Assembly: GCA_023515795.1 (NCBI GenBank)
Contig: JALGPX010000007.1
Location: 203,844-267,843 of the forward strand
Source of the DNA: Amoeboaphelidium occidentale
Taxonomy: Eukaryota; Aphelidiomycota; Aphelidea
Direction: 5' to 3'
DNA length: 64,000 nt
The position numbers were made by a program, and so were the translations under genes. The notes under the pieces are model-generated. The model was not told the origin of the DNA and ran no database searches. It saw nothing but the letters and a program-made list of their open reading frames with translations. Shown one piece after another: positions 1 through 11,840 of this stretch. The first letter of the stretch is position 1; each line of letters begins with the position of its first letter.

Positions 1-3000
1 GAGCAAACGGAGACAGAATTGATTTGGCAAGAAGCATGAAGGGAGGTGATCAAGTACTAAATATTGGTGACAGAGTAGAAAGACATATTAAAGACGGAGA
101 TATCGTGTTGTTCAACAGACAACCGTCTTTGCACAAAATGAGTATGATGGGTCACAGAGTAAGAGTAATGCCATACTCCACATTCCGTTTGAATTTATCT
201 GTTACTTCGCCGTACAATGCCGATTTCGATGGAGACGAAATGAACTTACACGTTCCGCAGTCATTTGAATCTAAAGCGGAAGTTAGCCAGCTTTGTGCTG
301 TCCCTACCCAGATTGTTTCCCCGCAATCTAATAGGCCAGTCATGGGTATCGTTCAAGATACTCTATGTGGTATTCGAAAGTTTACAAAGCGTGACTGTTT
401 CCTGTCAAAAGATCTTGTCATGAATATTTGTATGTGGATTAAAGATTGGGATGGAAAGATTCCAGAACCTGCTATCATTAAGCCAATACCTTTATGGACT
501 GGCAAACAAATTTTGAGTATGATTATTCCTGATGGTACAAATTTAGTCGGCTTTCACTCTACGCATCCTGATAACGAAGACACTGATATCAGTCCTGGTG
601 ATACAAAGGTTATCATTCAAAATGGCTTGTTGGTTTGTGGTATTATTTGTAAGAAAACTGTCGGTACGTCTCAGAACTCTTTGATTCACGTCATCTTTCA
701 TGAACACGGAGCTCTTAAAACAAGAGACTTTTTTGACAATTGTCAGAGAGTTGTAAATTACTGGCTTCTTCAGAATGGTTTCAGTATTGGTATTGGAGAC
801 ACTATTGCCGACGTTGAAACCATGAGCACTATTCTGAAAACCATTGAAGACGCAAAGACAAGAGTGAAGGCGATTATTCTTGATGCCCAAAGGAACGAGT
901 TGCAATGTCAACCTGGTCTCACAATTCGAGAGTCTTTTGAAAGTAAGGTCAATCAAGAACTCAACAGAGCGAGAGATGTTTCTGGTGCTTCGGCTCAGAA
1001 AAGTTTGCGAGAAAGCAACAATGTGAAGCAGATGGTGGTTGCTGGATCCAAGGGATCTTTCATTAATATTTCACAAATGACAGCGTGCGTAGGTCAACAG
1101 AACGTCGAGGGAAAGCGCATTCCGTTTGGATTTAAGTACAGAACTCTTCCGCATTTCACCAAGGATGATTACAGTCCAGAAAGTAGAGGATTCGTCGAAA
1201 ACTCTTATCTTCGTGGTTTAACTCCTCAAGAGTTGTTTTTCCACGCTATGGGTGGTAGAGAAGGTCTTATTGATACTGCCGTGAAAACTGCAGAAACTGG
1301 TTACATTCAAAGAAGACTTGTTAAGGCTTTGGAAGATGTTATGGCCAAATATGATGGTACCGTAAGAAACGCACTTGGTCATGTTGTCCAATTTGCATAT
1401 GGAGAAGACGGCATGGATGGTTCAGTCATGGAAAGACAAGTTCTCGATAGTTTGCGTATATCTGATGAAAAGTTCATTAAGAAGTATCGTATAGATTTGA
1501 CGAAGCCAAAGGAAAGTATACCTTCATCGCTTTTGGAAACGCACGTTTATCAGAGTCTTATTAGTAACCCAGAATCTCAGTTGATTTTGGACGAAGAATT
1601 CAATCAGTTGGCTTTGGATAGAAAGTTCATGCGAGAATACATCTTCAAGAAAGGTGATGCACAGTGGCCTCTTCCTGTCAACTTGCGTCGCTTGATCTGG
1701 AATGCACAGAATATTTTCAGAGTGGATAGAAGAAAGCCGTTGGACATTGGTCCTGTTGAGATTTATCAAAGTATTAAGGCACTGGGTGAAAAGCTGGTGG
1801 TCGTTAGAGGAGATGATCTTATCACGAAACAAGTTCAACAAAATGCTTCATTGCTGTTTAGAATGTTGCTCAGATCAACCTTTGCATCTAGAAGAGTCAT
1901 TGAGGAATATCATCTAAATTCGGCATCCTTCAATTGGATTCTTGGAGAAATCGAGTCAAGATTTCACAAGGCTATTGTTGCACCTGGAGAAATGGTTGGA
2001 ACTATCGCTGCACAGTCTATTGGAGAACCAGCGACTCAAATGACTTTGAATACTTTCCATTATGCTGGTGTGTCTTCGAAGAACGTTACACTTGGTGTTC
2101 CTCGTTTAAAGGAAATTATCAATGTCGCAAGAAATAACAAAACTCCATCGACCACAATTTATCTTGAAGGCGAATACAAGAGAGAAATGCACAAGGCTAA
2201 GGAAGTGCAAACGGCATTAGAATACACTACATTAAAGAAGGTTACAGAGAGGACTGAGATTTGGTATGATCCTGATGTGGAAAACACCATAATTGAAGAG
2301 GATCAGGATACTGTTTTTGCATATTACTCCTTGATGGTTGGTGAAGACTTTACTAAGTATTCTCCTTGGGTATTGAGAATTGTTCTCAACAGGAGAATGT
2401 TGTTGGACAAAGAAATCAAGCCGCAGCTAATCGTTGCGAAACTCAAAGAAAACTTTGGACAAGAAATGGACATCTTTTGTTCTGATGAAAACGCCGAAGT
2501 TCCTGTTATTCGTTGCAGACTAATAAGAGACGAGTATTATAAAGAAAGTGCTGTTGATTTGGAAGATGAAGAGGATATATTCTTGCGTCGTCTTGAAGGT
2601 CATATTTTGAATGCTATTGCGTTGAGAGGTGTTCCTGACATTTCAAGAGTTTTCATGGTTGAAAAGAAGAATGTTCAACTGAATCAAATTGGAGAGTATG
2701 AACAATACAGTGAATGGGTTTTAGAAACAGACGGTATCAATTTGAAGGAAGTATTAACGGTTGATCATGTTGATGCCTCAAGAACATCATCCAACTCCAT
2801 CGTAGAAATAATGGAGACCCTGGGTATCGAGGCTGCAAGAGCTGCGCTATTGAGAGAATTAAGAAACGTCATTGAGTTTGATGGTTCTTATGTCAACTTC
2901 AGACACTTGGCATTGTTATGTGATGTTATGACAGCCAAAGGAAGTCTTATGGCGATTACTAGACATGGAATTAATCGAGCTGAGACTGGTGCACTTATGA

Positions 3001-4232
3001 GATGTTCTTTTGAAGAGACTGTAGAAATTTTGGTAGACGCGGCCGCTACTGGAGAAGCAGACTACTGTAATGGTGTTGCAGAGAATATTATCATGGGACA
3101 AATGGCGCCTTTAGGTACTGGTGAGTTTTCTGTGCTTGTTGATGAAGTATTGCTGGATACTGTTTCGCCTGATAATGGTATGTATGCCACGGGTGTTCGA
3201 TCTGTGCTCATGACAACGCCTGGATACGCTACACCATACGTGGATGGAAGCAAGACACCTTGGTATCAGGCTCCATCGCCTGGTGCTCGTCTGGATGCAT
3301 CGTTTTCTCCTCAGATCGACCCTGCTGGTGCTTCTTTCAGTCCTGCATACAATCCTAAATCGCCTGCTTATGCCTTACGAAGTCCTGCATCTTCAAGAAG
3401 TTCTGGATACAGCCCTCAAAGTCCTGGTTACAGTCCGTCATCACCTGGTTACTCTCCGTCTAGTCCGAGCTATAGCCCCTCAAGCCCAAGTTACAGTCCT
3501 TCATCTCCAAGCTACAGTCCCTCTTCACCGAGTTACAGCCCTACTTCACCAAGTTATTCCCCAACATCTCCAAGCTACTCACCTACCTCCCCTAGTTACT
3601 CACCGACGTCACCAAGCTACTCTCCTACATCTCCAAGTTACAGTCCAACAAGTCCAAGCTACAGCCCTACTTCACCGAGCTACTCTCCTACGTCGCCAAG
3701 TTACAGTCCGACGTCTCCTTCATACTCACCAACATCACCAAGCTATAGTCCGACTTCCCCATCTTATTCACCGACAAGTCCAAGCTATAGTCCAACTTCG
3801 CCGAGTTACTCGCCGACGTCTCCAAGCTACAGCCCTACTTCACCATCATACTCACCAACAAGTCCAAGCTACTCCCCAACATCTCCTAGCTACAGCCCCA
3901 CAAGCCCAAGTTATTCTCCTACCTCACCGAGCTACAGTCCTACATCCCCAAGCTATTCACCGACAAGCCCTAGTTACAGTCCGACTTCGCCGAGCTATTC
4001 ACCAACATCACCAAGTTATAGTCCAACTTCACCGTCTTATTCACCAACATCACCCGGACATGCTACTGGTGGAAGTAATTCTTATGCTCCTCGCTCACCT
4101 GGTCATGCGCTTCGTCAACAGAACTCTTCTAGTTCACAGGAAGACTCACAAGAAGAATCTCAAAGAACACAAAATTACAGTCCAATTAGAAGCCCTGGCT
4201 ACCAGCCTACTAAAAGTCCCAGCCATACTTAA
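1..4232 (+). CDS. RPB1: RNA polymerase II largest subunit, 5' truncated
   Basis: Catalytic subunit of RNA polymerase II. The window opens inside the gene: the frame is open from base 3, so about 1,409 C-terminal codons are visible and no start codon is present. The metal-binding motif [10 protein letters not shown] is intact, followed by typical bridge-helix and trigger-loop regions ([20 protein letters not shown] near 1990-2050). The C-terminal domain has 31 uninterrupted heptads (3408-4058): YSPQSPG first, YSPTSPG last, the early ones YSPSSPS and the rest YSPTSPS. Degenerate SP-containing units flank both sides. No intron is seen in this part. Serine codons alternate between TCN and AGY along the array, so the repeats are old rather than newly copied. 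The gene ends with TAA at 4230, 79 bp before the next start codon. Confidence 0.99.
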   Translation, partial: ANGDRIDLARSMKGGDQVLNIGDRVERHIKDGDIVLFNRQPSLHKMSMMGHRVRVMPYSTFRLNLSVTSPYNADFDGDEMNLHVPQSFESKAEVSQLCAVPTQIVSPQSNRPVMGIVQDTLCGIRKFTKRDCFLSKDLVMNICMWIKDWDGKIPEPAIIKPIPLWTGKQILSMIIPDGTNLVGFHSTHPDNEDTDISPGDTKVIIQNGLLVCGIICKKTVGTSQNSLIHVIFHEHGALKTRDFFDNCQRVVNYWLLQNGFSIGIGDTIADVETMSTILKTIEDAKTRVKAIILDAQRNELQCQPGLTIRESFESKVNQELNRARDVSGASAQKSLRESNNVKQMVVAGSKGSFINISQMTACVGQQNVEGKRIPFGFKYRTLPHFTKDDYSPESRGFVENSYLRGLTPQELFFHAMGGREGLIDTAVKTAETGYIQRRLVKALEDVMAKYDGTVRNALGHVVQFAYGEDGMDGSVMERQVLDSLRISDEKFIKKYRIDLTKPKESIPSSLLETHVYQSLISNPESQLILDEEFNQLALDRKFMREYIFKKGDAQWPLPVNLRRLIWNAQNIFRVDRRKPLDIGPVEIYQSIKALGEKLVVVRGDDLITKQVQQNASLLFRMLLRSTFASRRVIEEYHLNSASFNWILGEIESRFHKAIVAPGEMVGTIAAQSIGEPATQMTLNTFHYAGVSSKNVTLGVPRLKEIINVARNNKTPSTTIYLEGEYKREMHKAKEVQTALEYTTLKKVTERTEIWYDPDVENTIIEEDQDTVFAYYSLMVGEDFTKYSPWVLRIVLNRRMLLDKEIKPQLIVAKLKENFGQEMDIFCSDENAEVPVIRCRLIRDEYYKESAVDLEDEEDIFLRRLEGHILNAIALRGVPDISRVFMVEKKNVQLNQIGEYEQYSEWVLETDGINLKEVLTVDHVDASRTSSNSIVEIMETLGIEAARAALLRELRNVIEFDGSYVNFRHLALLCDVMTAKGSLMAITRHGINRAETGALMRCSFEETVEILVDAAATGEADYCNGVAENIIMGQMAPLGTGEFSVLVDEVLLDTVSPDNGMYATGVRSVLMTTPGYATPYVDGSKTPWYQAPSPGARLDASFSPQIDPAGASFSPAYNPKSPAYALRSPASSRSSGYSPQSPGYSPSSPGYSPSSPSYSPSSPSYSPSSPSYSPSSPSYSPTSPSYSPTSPSYSPTSPSYSPTSPSYSPTSPSYSPTSPSYSPTSPSYSPTSPSYSPTSPSYSPTSPSYSPTSPSYSPTSPSYSPTSPSYSPTSPSYSPTSPSYSPTSPSYSPTSPSYSPTSPSYSPTSPSYSPTSPSYSPTSPSYSPTSPSYSPTSPSYSPTSPSYSPTSPGHATGGSNSYAPRSPGHALRQQNSSSSQEDSQEESQRTQNYSPIRSPGYQPTKSPSHT
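3408..4058 (+). repeat. CTD heptad array, 31 units of 21 bp
   Basis: Coding tandem repeat of consensus YSPTSPS inside RPB1: (4038-3408)/21 + 1 gives 31 contiguous heptads. Position 5 is Ser or Gln in the first units and Thr afterwards; position 7 is Ser, or Gly in units 1, 2 and 31. Nucleotide identity between units is low because codons vary freely. The array is the platform for phosphorylation-dependent recruitment of mRNA processing factors. Confidence 0.97.
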
Positions 4233-4311
4233 TTGGGACTAAATTGTACAAGAAAATTATAAAAGAATGGAGGGGGAAACTAAATCTAGATGACAAAAAT
4301 TACATAAAATC

Positions 4312-5341
4312 ATGTTCTATTCTGTCTTTCTTGTCATTTGTAACGTTTATCTTCCGTTAGTTTGTTGCTCACTTGTGTCGAAACTCAACTTTGATATCTT
4401 GATGACTAGAAAACTTGCTGCGATTTTATTCCCTGGGCAAAACGCTCCAGTTCTTAGGAGCAAAAGTTTGAACCTTCTAGAGAATAATCGGTTGATATCA
4501 CCGCAGAAGTTACACGCGTTGCATAAACGAGTGTCTAGCATCGAAACTGAATCAATATCACGAACAGATATCGTCCAACCTATTCTATTCCTTCAAATGG
4601 TGAATTTATTTGAAAGATTTCGTTCTGAACAAGGAGAGAATGTGATCAAATACGCCATGGGCCATTCCCTTGGAGAGCTTGCGTAAGATTTTGATTTTTA
4701 CGTCGCTAAATCGAAGAGCTTTGGCTACCTCTGGAGCGCTAAGTGTTGAGGGAACTTATGATATTGTCATAGAGAGAGGCAATCTAATGCACAAGATATT
4801 TGCGGAACGGTCGGATAATTATGGTATGTTGGCATGTGCAACGAAGAACAAGTCTAGCGCGATTAGTACGTTGGAAGTATACGAAGACTTACTGAAACTC
4901 AACAATATCTCCATCGCAAGTATAAATACGTCGCAGCAGTTTGTGCTATCTGGTGCCGTGAGCGATCTTGATATTGTGAATACGAAGCTGAAACAAGACA
5001 AGTCTTTCGCCTTGCTTAAAACGATTCCTCTTCCATATGCGTTTCATTCAACAAGTTTATCTGTAGCTGCTCCTATATTTCGGAATTTCTTGAGTACTTT
5101 TCATTTTAAAGAACCACAGTTTGATGTTATCATGAACAAAACTGCAAATGTATGCACTGTGCATGACTATGCTGAAATTTTGTCGGACCAATTGAGCTCT
5201 ACCGTATTATGGCACCAGTCAATAATGAATGCGAAGTCCAATGGAGTATCCACTTGGATTTGCTTTGGTCCTGGCAACGCTGTCTACAATTGGATCAAAC
5301 GCGAGTTGCCTAGCGACGAGCATCATCTGGTTGATTTTTAG
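4312..5341 (+). CDS. Malonyl-CoA:ACP transacylase (mitochondrial FAS II type)
   Basis: FabD/MCT1 family enzyme that loads malonate onto acyl carrier protein, probably for mitochondrial type II fatty acid synthesis and lipoate supply. Two exons: 4312-4682 and 4717-5341, separated by a 34-nt intron (4683-4716, GTAAG...AAG) whose removal restores GHSLGELAALATSG with the nucleophile serine. Other family marks are ILFPGQ near the N terminus, the catalytic histidine in AFHSTSL and GPGNAVYNWIKR near the C terminus. The spliced product has 331 residues. The first ATG gives a hydrophobic leader of about 30 residues; a second ATG at 4402 would start MTRKLAAILFPGQ, so the start is uncertain. The next gene begins 53 bp downstream. 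Confidence 0.93.
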
Positions 5342-5394
5342 ACTCAGAAGCTGTGCCAATTTCATCAGTTTCCAATTTCGATTAAATAGTGACA

Positions 5395-6122
5395 ATGGGA
5401 AGGAGAAAAGTGCCAATTCAAAAGATTGAACAGATCAGAGTGAGACAGGTAACTTGACGATCATGAGAATGGCCGTTTAACTTCGCAGGTCACTTTCAGC
5501 AAAAGAAAGTTTGGTTTGATGAAAAAGTGTTATGAGCTTTCTAAAACTACTGGATGTGAAATTGGCTTGATAATATTCTCGTCTAATCACAAGCTGTATC
5601 AGTATGCTTCCAGTAACATGGATTCTATTCTGTCAAAGTACCCAGAATTCACACCAACCGAGAGCAAGACAAACATCGATGCATATGCGATGTGGGGAGA
5701 TGGCAAAGCTCCGCCAGAGAGTACCACGCATCAGAACGTGGGACTAGAAGCTTTCCGCGGTTCAAACAATCAGTCCAGATTCTCGCCTATTGCCCCATCG
5801 CCTACAGTTCTATCACCGCCAAATCCTTATCTTATGCCAGTTGTACGTATCTAATGATGTTTGGAATTAATGCTTTTAGTCTATTGTGTCTCCGGGAACT
5901 TCGTGGCCTCCTAATGCTATGCCGTCTCAAACTGCTTACATCAACGTTCCTGTGAGCTCACCTTTGTCGCTCCAGGTATCACCACAGTATCATAATCAAC
6001 AACATCTACTTTGGCCAATAGCTGGACCACCAACAAATCTCAATAGTGCTTTTCCTCAAAGCGCTCGGCCGTATCAAACGCAACAATCTCCTCAAGATCT
6101 TCAATTCTTCTTCCGCAAATAG
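5395..6122 (+). CDS. MEF2-type MADS-box transcription factor
   Basis: Sequence-specific nuclear DNA-binding protein of the MEF2/Rlm1 branch. Three exons: 5395-5448, 5489-5842, 5880-6122; introns of 40 and 37 nt. The MADS domain begins at residue 1 ([18 protein letters not shown], then [18 protein letters not shown] after intron 1). It is followed by the MEF2 extension ([18 protein letters not shown], then TESKTN), which separates it from SRF-type proteins. The rest of the 216-residue product is low-complexity Pro/Ser/Gln sequence, presumably an activation region. The downstream TypA gene begins only 4 bp after this stop codon, so its promoter must lie within this coding sequence. Confidence 0.94.
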
Positions 6123-6126
6123 ATTT

Positions 6127-8113
6127 ATGCTGCGCAATTTACTGACGCGAAACTTCTTAAACACAGGACGTCTCTATTCTTCAGCAGCTCCAGCTGTAGC
6201 GAAAAAGTCCAGAAGTGTGCCAGTGGAAAAGATCAGGAACATCGCCATCATAGCACACGGTAAATCTATGATATTTCATGATTTAATATCGATCTATAGT
6301 GGACCACGGTAAAACCAGTTTGGTGGACTGTCTTCTAAAACAAAGTGGAACTCAATTGGGATCTCTAGCTCAAGAGGTTCGTGTGATGGATTCAAATACT
6401 CTTGAAAAGGAACGTGGAATAACAATTTTCTCAAAGACCGCAAGTATAAGCTATAAAGACTTCAGGATAAACATCGTTGATACTCCGGGGCACGCTGATT
6501 TCGGTGGAGAAGTTGAACGTGTTTTAAGCATGGTTGATGGTTGCGTGCTAGTCGTCGATGCCTCTGAAGGTCCTATGACACAGACAAGATTTGTACTGAA
6601 CAAGGCCCTTAATAGGAATCTGAAAACTGTGGTCGTTTTAAATAAGGCTGACAGACCTACTACAAGGTTGGATGAGGTTCAGTCTGAGATACTTGATCTA
6701 TTCCTTAATTTAAATGCAGCCGATGATCAGCTTGACTATCCGGTACTCTTTGCGTCTGCTAAAGAAGGCTGGGCTGTGAAAAATTGGGATGATGATAAGA
6801 AGGCTGATATGAACCCGTTGTTTGAGCAAATTATCTCAAGCATTCCGTCACCAAAATTGGATCGTTCTAAGCCATTTTCGATGCTAGTGACGCAGTTAGA
6901 AAGCGATCCGTTCGTGGGCAGATGCGTTCTTGGAAGAATACAGTCCGGTTCAATATCTGTTGGCGATAAAATGAAATGTTTAGACGAGAACGGAAAGGTA
7001 GTTGGAGAAGGGAAAGTATTAAAGATGTTTTCAAGAGATGGTTTGAGCAAAGAAATTATAGAACACGCTGGAGCAGGTGAGATTATTTCAATTGCAGGAG
7101 TTCCGATGGCTGGGGTAAACATTACTCTATGCGATTCTTCACTTTCAGAACCTATTGAGAGTGTCCCTATTGATCCCCCTACCGTATCCATGTTTTTCTC
7201 TGTTAATGATTCTCCTTTGCAAGGTGAGCATGGGTCCAAGTTAACTTCTGGAATGATAAGAGATCGTTTAATGAAAGAAATCGAGACTAATGTTGCTATG
7301 CAAGTAATTGAATCTGATCAAAAGGACTCTTTCGAAGTAAGAGGTAGAGGCGAATTACACTTGGGAGTTCTCATCGAAAATATGAGAAGAGAAGGTTTTG
7401 AATTGTCGGTATCTCCTCCTCGTGTCATTATGAAGAAGACTGACAATCAATTATTGGAACCAATGGAAGAAGTTACGATTGATGTTCCATTGGAATATGG
7501 CGGAGCTGTTATTCAGAAACTCAACAAAAGAAAAGGAGAAATGAAGAATTATGTAGAGCAAGGAGATCGACTCAAGTTGAGTTTTGAGATTCCTTCCAGA
7601 GGGCTATTGGGATATGTCTCAGAATTTAAAAACGAAACAAGTGGACAAGGGTATGTTTAAAAGTTTAACATTAACAGCTTTAGTATTATCAACCATTTGT
7701 TTATCGGTTATCAGCCTTACAAAGGTCCTGTTGACAAATCAAGAAAAGGCTCCCTGATTTCTACGGCAACAGGAACAACAACGGCGCATGCTCTTGAAGG
7801 AATTGAAACAAGAGGGACATTATTCGTAAAGCCAGGAGAAAAGGTTTACGAGGGTTGTATTGTTGGTGAAAACACCAAGGATCAGGATCTACTTGTAAAT
7901 CCTGTAAAAACTAAGGAGTTAACAAACGTAAGAGCCATGTCTAAAGATGATATTGTGAAACTTACTCCACCTCGTGTTCTTTCTTTGGAACAGATGCTCT
8001 CTTACATGCAAGATGATGAAATATTAGAGGTCACGCCCGCTACTTTAAGAATACGCAAGAAGATTTTAGATCCAAACCGACGAAAAGCCATGGCCAAAAA
8101 GCAGACGCAATAA
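6127..8113 (+). CDS. TypA/BipA translational GTPase, mitochondrial form
   Basis: Ribosome-binding translation-factor GTPase of the BipA/TypA family. Exons 6127-6259, 6300-7650 and 7684-8113, introns of 40 and 33 nt, 637 residues. G motifs are visible: AHVDHGKT across the first intron, [13 protein letters not shown] and NKAD. The C-terminal half carries the BipA-specific region ([38 protein letters not shown]). The first 25-30 residues are rich in Arg, Leu, Asn and Ser without acidic residues, typical of a mitochondrial presequence. The start codon lies 4 bp after the MEF2-like gene. TypA is standard in bacteria and chloroplasts; a mitochondrial version in an opisthokont is less familiar to me. 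Confidence 0.94.
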
Positions 8114-8184
8114 ATGCTGCAGTGAGATCACGAGTGCGCTTGTTTAACCTATTCATCTTTCTCCACAGATCACAAACTCAAAAC

Positions 8185-9237
8185 ATGTTTCATCTCAGAT
8201 CTTTTCGCATAAACCCTTCTTTTAATAGCAGATGGGCTATCAGCAAGAGGCTCATGTCCGATTACATTTACTTTAAACGTTGATTATCACTTTATGGAGT
8301 ACTTACGTATGCAGGGAATCAGCGATCAGTCGGTGGGATTGATAAACGAATTCTGTACACGCTTGGGGCAGGAACTCTTTGTCTAAGTGGATATTATGTA
8401 TCGCACTTGGAGAGCGTTCCTAGCACTGGGCGGAGGAGGTTCATGAGCATCAGTTCAAAGGAAGAGGAATACATGAGCAAGCAAGCTTATCAATCGGTAA
8501 TGTCGCAGTTCTCAGGCGATATGCTACCATCATACCACCCAGTAAACGTATAAGGAAGACTTTAATTGAATATTTAGTTATCCGTTAAAGTGGAAAGGGT
8601 TGCCAAAAGGCTGATCAACGTTTCCGGAATGTCTGGGCTAAACTGGGAGGTTCATGTGGTAAATTCTAACGAACCGAACGCATTTGTTATTCCTGGTGGA
8701 AAGATCTTTGTATTTACGGGAATATTTCGAGTTGCGCAAAACGATGATCAATTGGCAGCAGTTATGGGACATGAAATTGGACATCAACTGGCGAGGCACT
8801 CTGCTGAGAAGATGTCATTCTTTAAATTCGCTATGGTGGCTCGTCTCTTTCTGTCATTGTTCGTTGATACCAGCTTCATATTCAACAGGGTCTTCTTTGA
8901 TTTGATATTCACGCTACCTTTCTCTCGCCAGATGGAAACTGAAGCTGATTTCGTCGGATTGATGTTGATGGCTCAGGCTTGTTACGATCCATCAGAGGTA
9001 AAGAAGCTACTTCAACTTCTTTAATCTTTGTAGGCGGTAAACTTTTGGCGAAACATGGATCTTGAGCAAAAGCGAGAAGTTGCACAGTTCGTTTCAACTC
9101 ATCCAAGCTCTAAAAATCGGATACAAAAGCTCAAAGAATGGCTACCGCAAGCTGAAGACAAGTATTTGTCATCTAATTGTCGCGGATTTGCAAACGAACT
9201 GCAAGATTTCTTAGGAGTCAAATGGGCTCGTTGGTAA
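8185..9237 (+). CDS. OMA1: Mitochondrial inner-membrane metallopeptidase OMA1
   Basis: M48-family zinc peptidase of the mitochondrial inner membrane, known in relatives for stress-activated protein quality control. Four exons: 8185-8278, 8315-8547, 8578-8997, 9034-9237, giving 316 residues. Introns are 36, 30 and 36 nt; the 30-nt one (8548-8577) is the shortest seen in the window. Exon 2 encodes one membrane segment (ILYTLGAGTLCLSGYYV) followed by the OMA1-typical VPSTGRRRFM. Exon 3 has NAFVIPGGKIFVFTG, the zinc motif HEIGH and the downstream glutamate region METEADFVGLMLM. Exon 4 has STHPSSKNRI. The first intron uses a weak GTTGAT donor and is the least certain junction. Confidence 0.93.
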
Positions 9238-9266
9238 TAATCAGAATACAAAAACAGATACTTCTA

Positions 9267-11608
9267 CTATTTTTTAAATTGTTTGCGATACTCAGCAAGG
9301 CGCTTAGAGCGCCTTAACTTGCCAAGCTCTTCTTTCTCTTCTGTTAGAAAGAAATCAACTTCTCTTTTCTCTTCTTCATTCAAACAAAAATCGAACATCT
9401 TGATATAAGCATCGAAATCATATACCGAAACCAAATCATTCCTAAAATCATCGTAAACTTTCTTCATAACTGAGTCTGTGGCCAGTAATTCATCTGCCGG
9501 CGCAGTTTGGCGAGTAGTTTCGCCCGGGATATTCGAAGCAGGATTCCTGAAATAATCACAAAGCTCCTCTTTCAAGAACTTTCCCCTAGAAAGTCCTTTC
9601 TTATCTACAACTAGCCTACTAATCATAAGCTTCATCACATTCTTCTTCATAACAACATCCTCCATGGTATCAGCAGCATGCAAGCGATAAACAAAGACGG
9701 GCCTACTTTGTCCAAACCTAAACGCTCTTGAGACAGACTGTTCGTCGTGAACAGGATTCCATCCAACATCGTATAGAATTACACGAGTAGAAGATGGAAG
9801 GTTAATTCCAAGTGAGCCTGTTTGCGTTGATATTAAAAATACAGCAGGTTCTGAGCAAGAGTTGAACTTATCGACCAAAGATATTCGGTCCTAAATTGTC
9901 AATAGAAACAGAAACAAATTACCAATGCCGCCACACTGCCATCAAGTCTGTAATGCTTCAAATTATTCTTCTCCAACATTCTCTGCAAAAAGTCCAAAGT
10001 CAAAAGACTTCTAGAAAATAGCAAGACTTTCTCATTCAAAGAGAAGCTTAGCCGACATATTTTCAAAGACACTGCCGCTTTTGTCGACAAAGCAACATCA
10101 TCGGAAGGTATGGTCAATTTTTCATACATGCTTTCAATCTTCTTAAAAAGATTCAATTGAATCGGGAGAGGATCTGGCTCTTCCTCGACCTCATCAGTAG
10201 TATCCACGACTTCCTTGGAATCAGCGTCTTTGCTCGCGGCCTCAAGAGTAGCAACTGCGTCTTTCTTCTCTTTCTTCATCAAAGTTTTTTCTTTGCGCCT
10301 GTCAAAATGCTTCAGTGCGATAAAGGGATGGTTGACAATAGTCATAAGCTCATAAAAGCAAGCTAAAAGATCTTTACCTAAAGAGTTCCTTTTTCTAGCC
10401 GAATCCGCCACGAACTTTCCGTCAGCGCACATCTTTAGACCATAAAGCTCAGTAAGGCACGTAACGTAGAGCTGCTTCTGAAAATCAAGAACTTTGCATT
10501 TGACGACGAATTCTGTCTTTGTTGAACTCATTAAACTCTCGTAAACAGCACTAGCGGAGCATCGATCCATTTCTGCAGATAATGACGGAATACTTATTCG
10601 GAACACCAGCGGATCGATTATCTTTTGAAGCGAATACAATTTTCTCCTGCTTAACTTTATCTGGGACCTGCTGCTATCCAAATCCATCCCGGCCATAATT
10701 GGTTTAGCGAATCGCATGCGATAATCATTTAAATCGTAAAGATATCCAGGATATACAAAGTTGATCATGCAATAATATTCCTCCAGGTTATTTTGCAAAG
10801 GTGTACCTGTCAAGCATATTCTCGCGGGTGTTTTAATCTTTTCGACAGCATCATAGAGCTCAGAACTCTGATTCTTCAATCTGTGTGCTTCATCACAAAC
10901 AACTACGTCAGCTCGAAGAAGGCAATGCTTCCATTCCGCATATTTCGCATCCGGAGACGTCGTGAATGATCTAAACATTTCGTATCCCATAATCATAACT
11001 CCACCAGCGATGAACCACCGCCGGCAAGAATCAGTAGATGCTTTTCCACCCAACATATAAAAACACGTTCTTATGTATTCCCTTGCTTCTACCGGCAGCC
11101 ATTTTGTGAATTCATTGGCCCAATTCTCAACAACTGTTGCTGGACACAACACAAGAAAACGAAGCTTGCGGCCTCCATTCAGATGCTTAGGAAAAGCATA
11201 AGCATTATTACAAGACTTTGAATGAATAGCCAACATGTAAGCCAACGTGACCACCTGTAATGTCTTGCCGAGGCCTTGTGCATGAGCAAGAATCGCTCCA
11301 TGATAAATTTTGATGTGTGCCTCAGGAGACGTGGTCAGTGCTTTGAACATAAACTCAACGCCGTGGATTTGATGCGGCTTTAATACTTCTAGAAGCTTCT
11401 CATGAATCGTAGGACATGATTTCGGCTGTGACAGCGTTTTTGCGTTCTCCATGACATCAATCTCCTCATGGTCATCATCCTCAATAACAATAATCTCGAC
11501 AGGTTTTCGTATGGCGTTAGTTTTATGGTTCTGCTCAATTCTCGTAGGCTGCCGCACTATTTCGTTTATTCGTGTGCCAATATCCACGTTGCGCAGAAGC
11601 AGAGACAT
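9267..11608 (-). CDS. SNF2-family DNA-dependent ATPase (Rad54/ATRX-like group)
   Basis: Chromatin-remodelling or recombination-type ATPase. Two exons on the minus strand: 11608-9923 and 9890-9267, one 32-nt intron (9891-9922), 769 residues. Helicase motifs in order: AHAQGLGKTLQ (Walker A, GLGKT), LVLCPATVVENW (Ia), CDEAHRLKN (II), LTGTPLQNN (III), then LLFSRSLLTLDFLQRML, GSLGINLPSS (V) and AFRFGQSRPVFVYR (VI). The spacing, SVSRAFRFGQ, and the short acidic N terminus (VIEDDDHEEIDV) resemble the ATRX/ARIP4/Rad54-like subgroup, but exact orthology is not assigned. The ATG at 11608 was chosen over a TTG two codons upstream. Confidence 0.9.
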
Positions 11609-11840
11609 GATCAAAGGATGGTGTCGTTTCGAAAAAGATCAAATCGAGGTTGCAGCAAGATCTTCTTGTTTCAAGTATTCTGATTTATGATCATTCTGCT
11701 AGTTGACTTTAATATTGACAGTTTATTCGTGAATGGCAGTCTTTATCAAAGTGGAATTGTTTAGATGATGTTGCTTGCGAGTTATTTAATCAACGGCACC
11801 TAAAAGAGGGACAATGTTTATTCAAAGAAGCAGTCGCAAC

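Noticed and set aside
24-26. TTG at 24 as the start of RPB1
   Set aside because: The frame is open upstream to the window edge with conserved sequence (NGDRID), so the gene begins outside the window.
3408-4058. Regular direct repeats that superficially suggest a CRISPR or satellite array
   Set aside because: No unique spacers; the period is 21 bp and encodes YSPTSPS.
3244-4242. 332-codon open frame overlapping the RPB1 CTD in another frame
   Set aside because: It is a by-product of the 21-bp heptad periodicity, with repetitive Leu/His/Gln composition; RPB1 is unambiguous.
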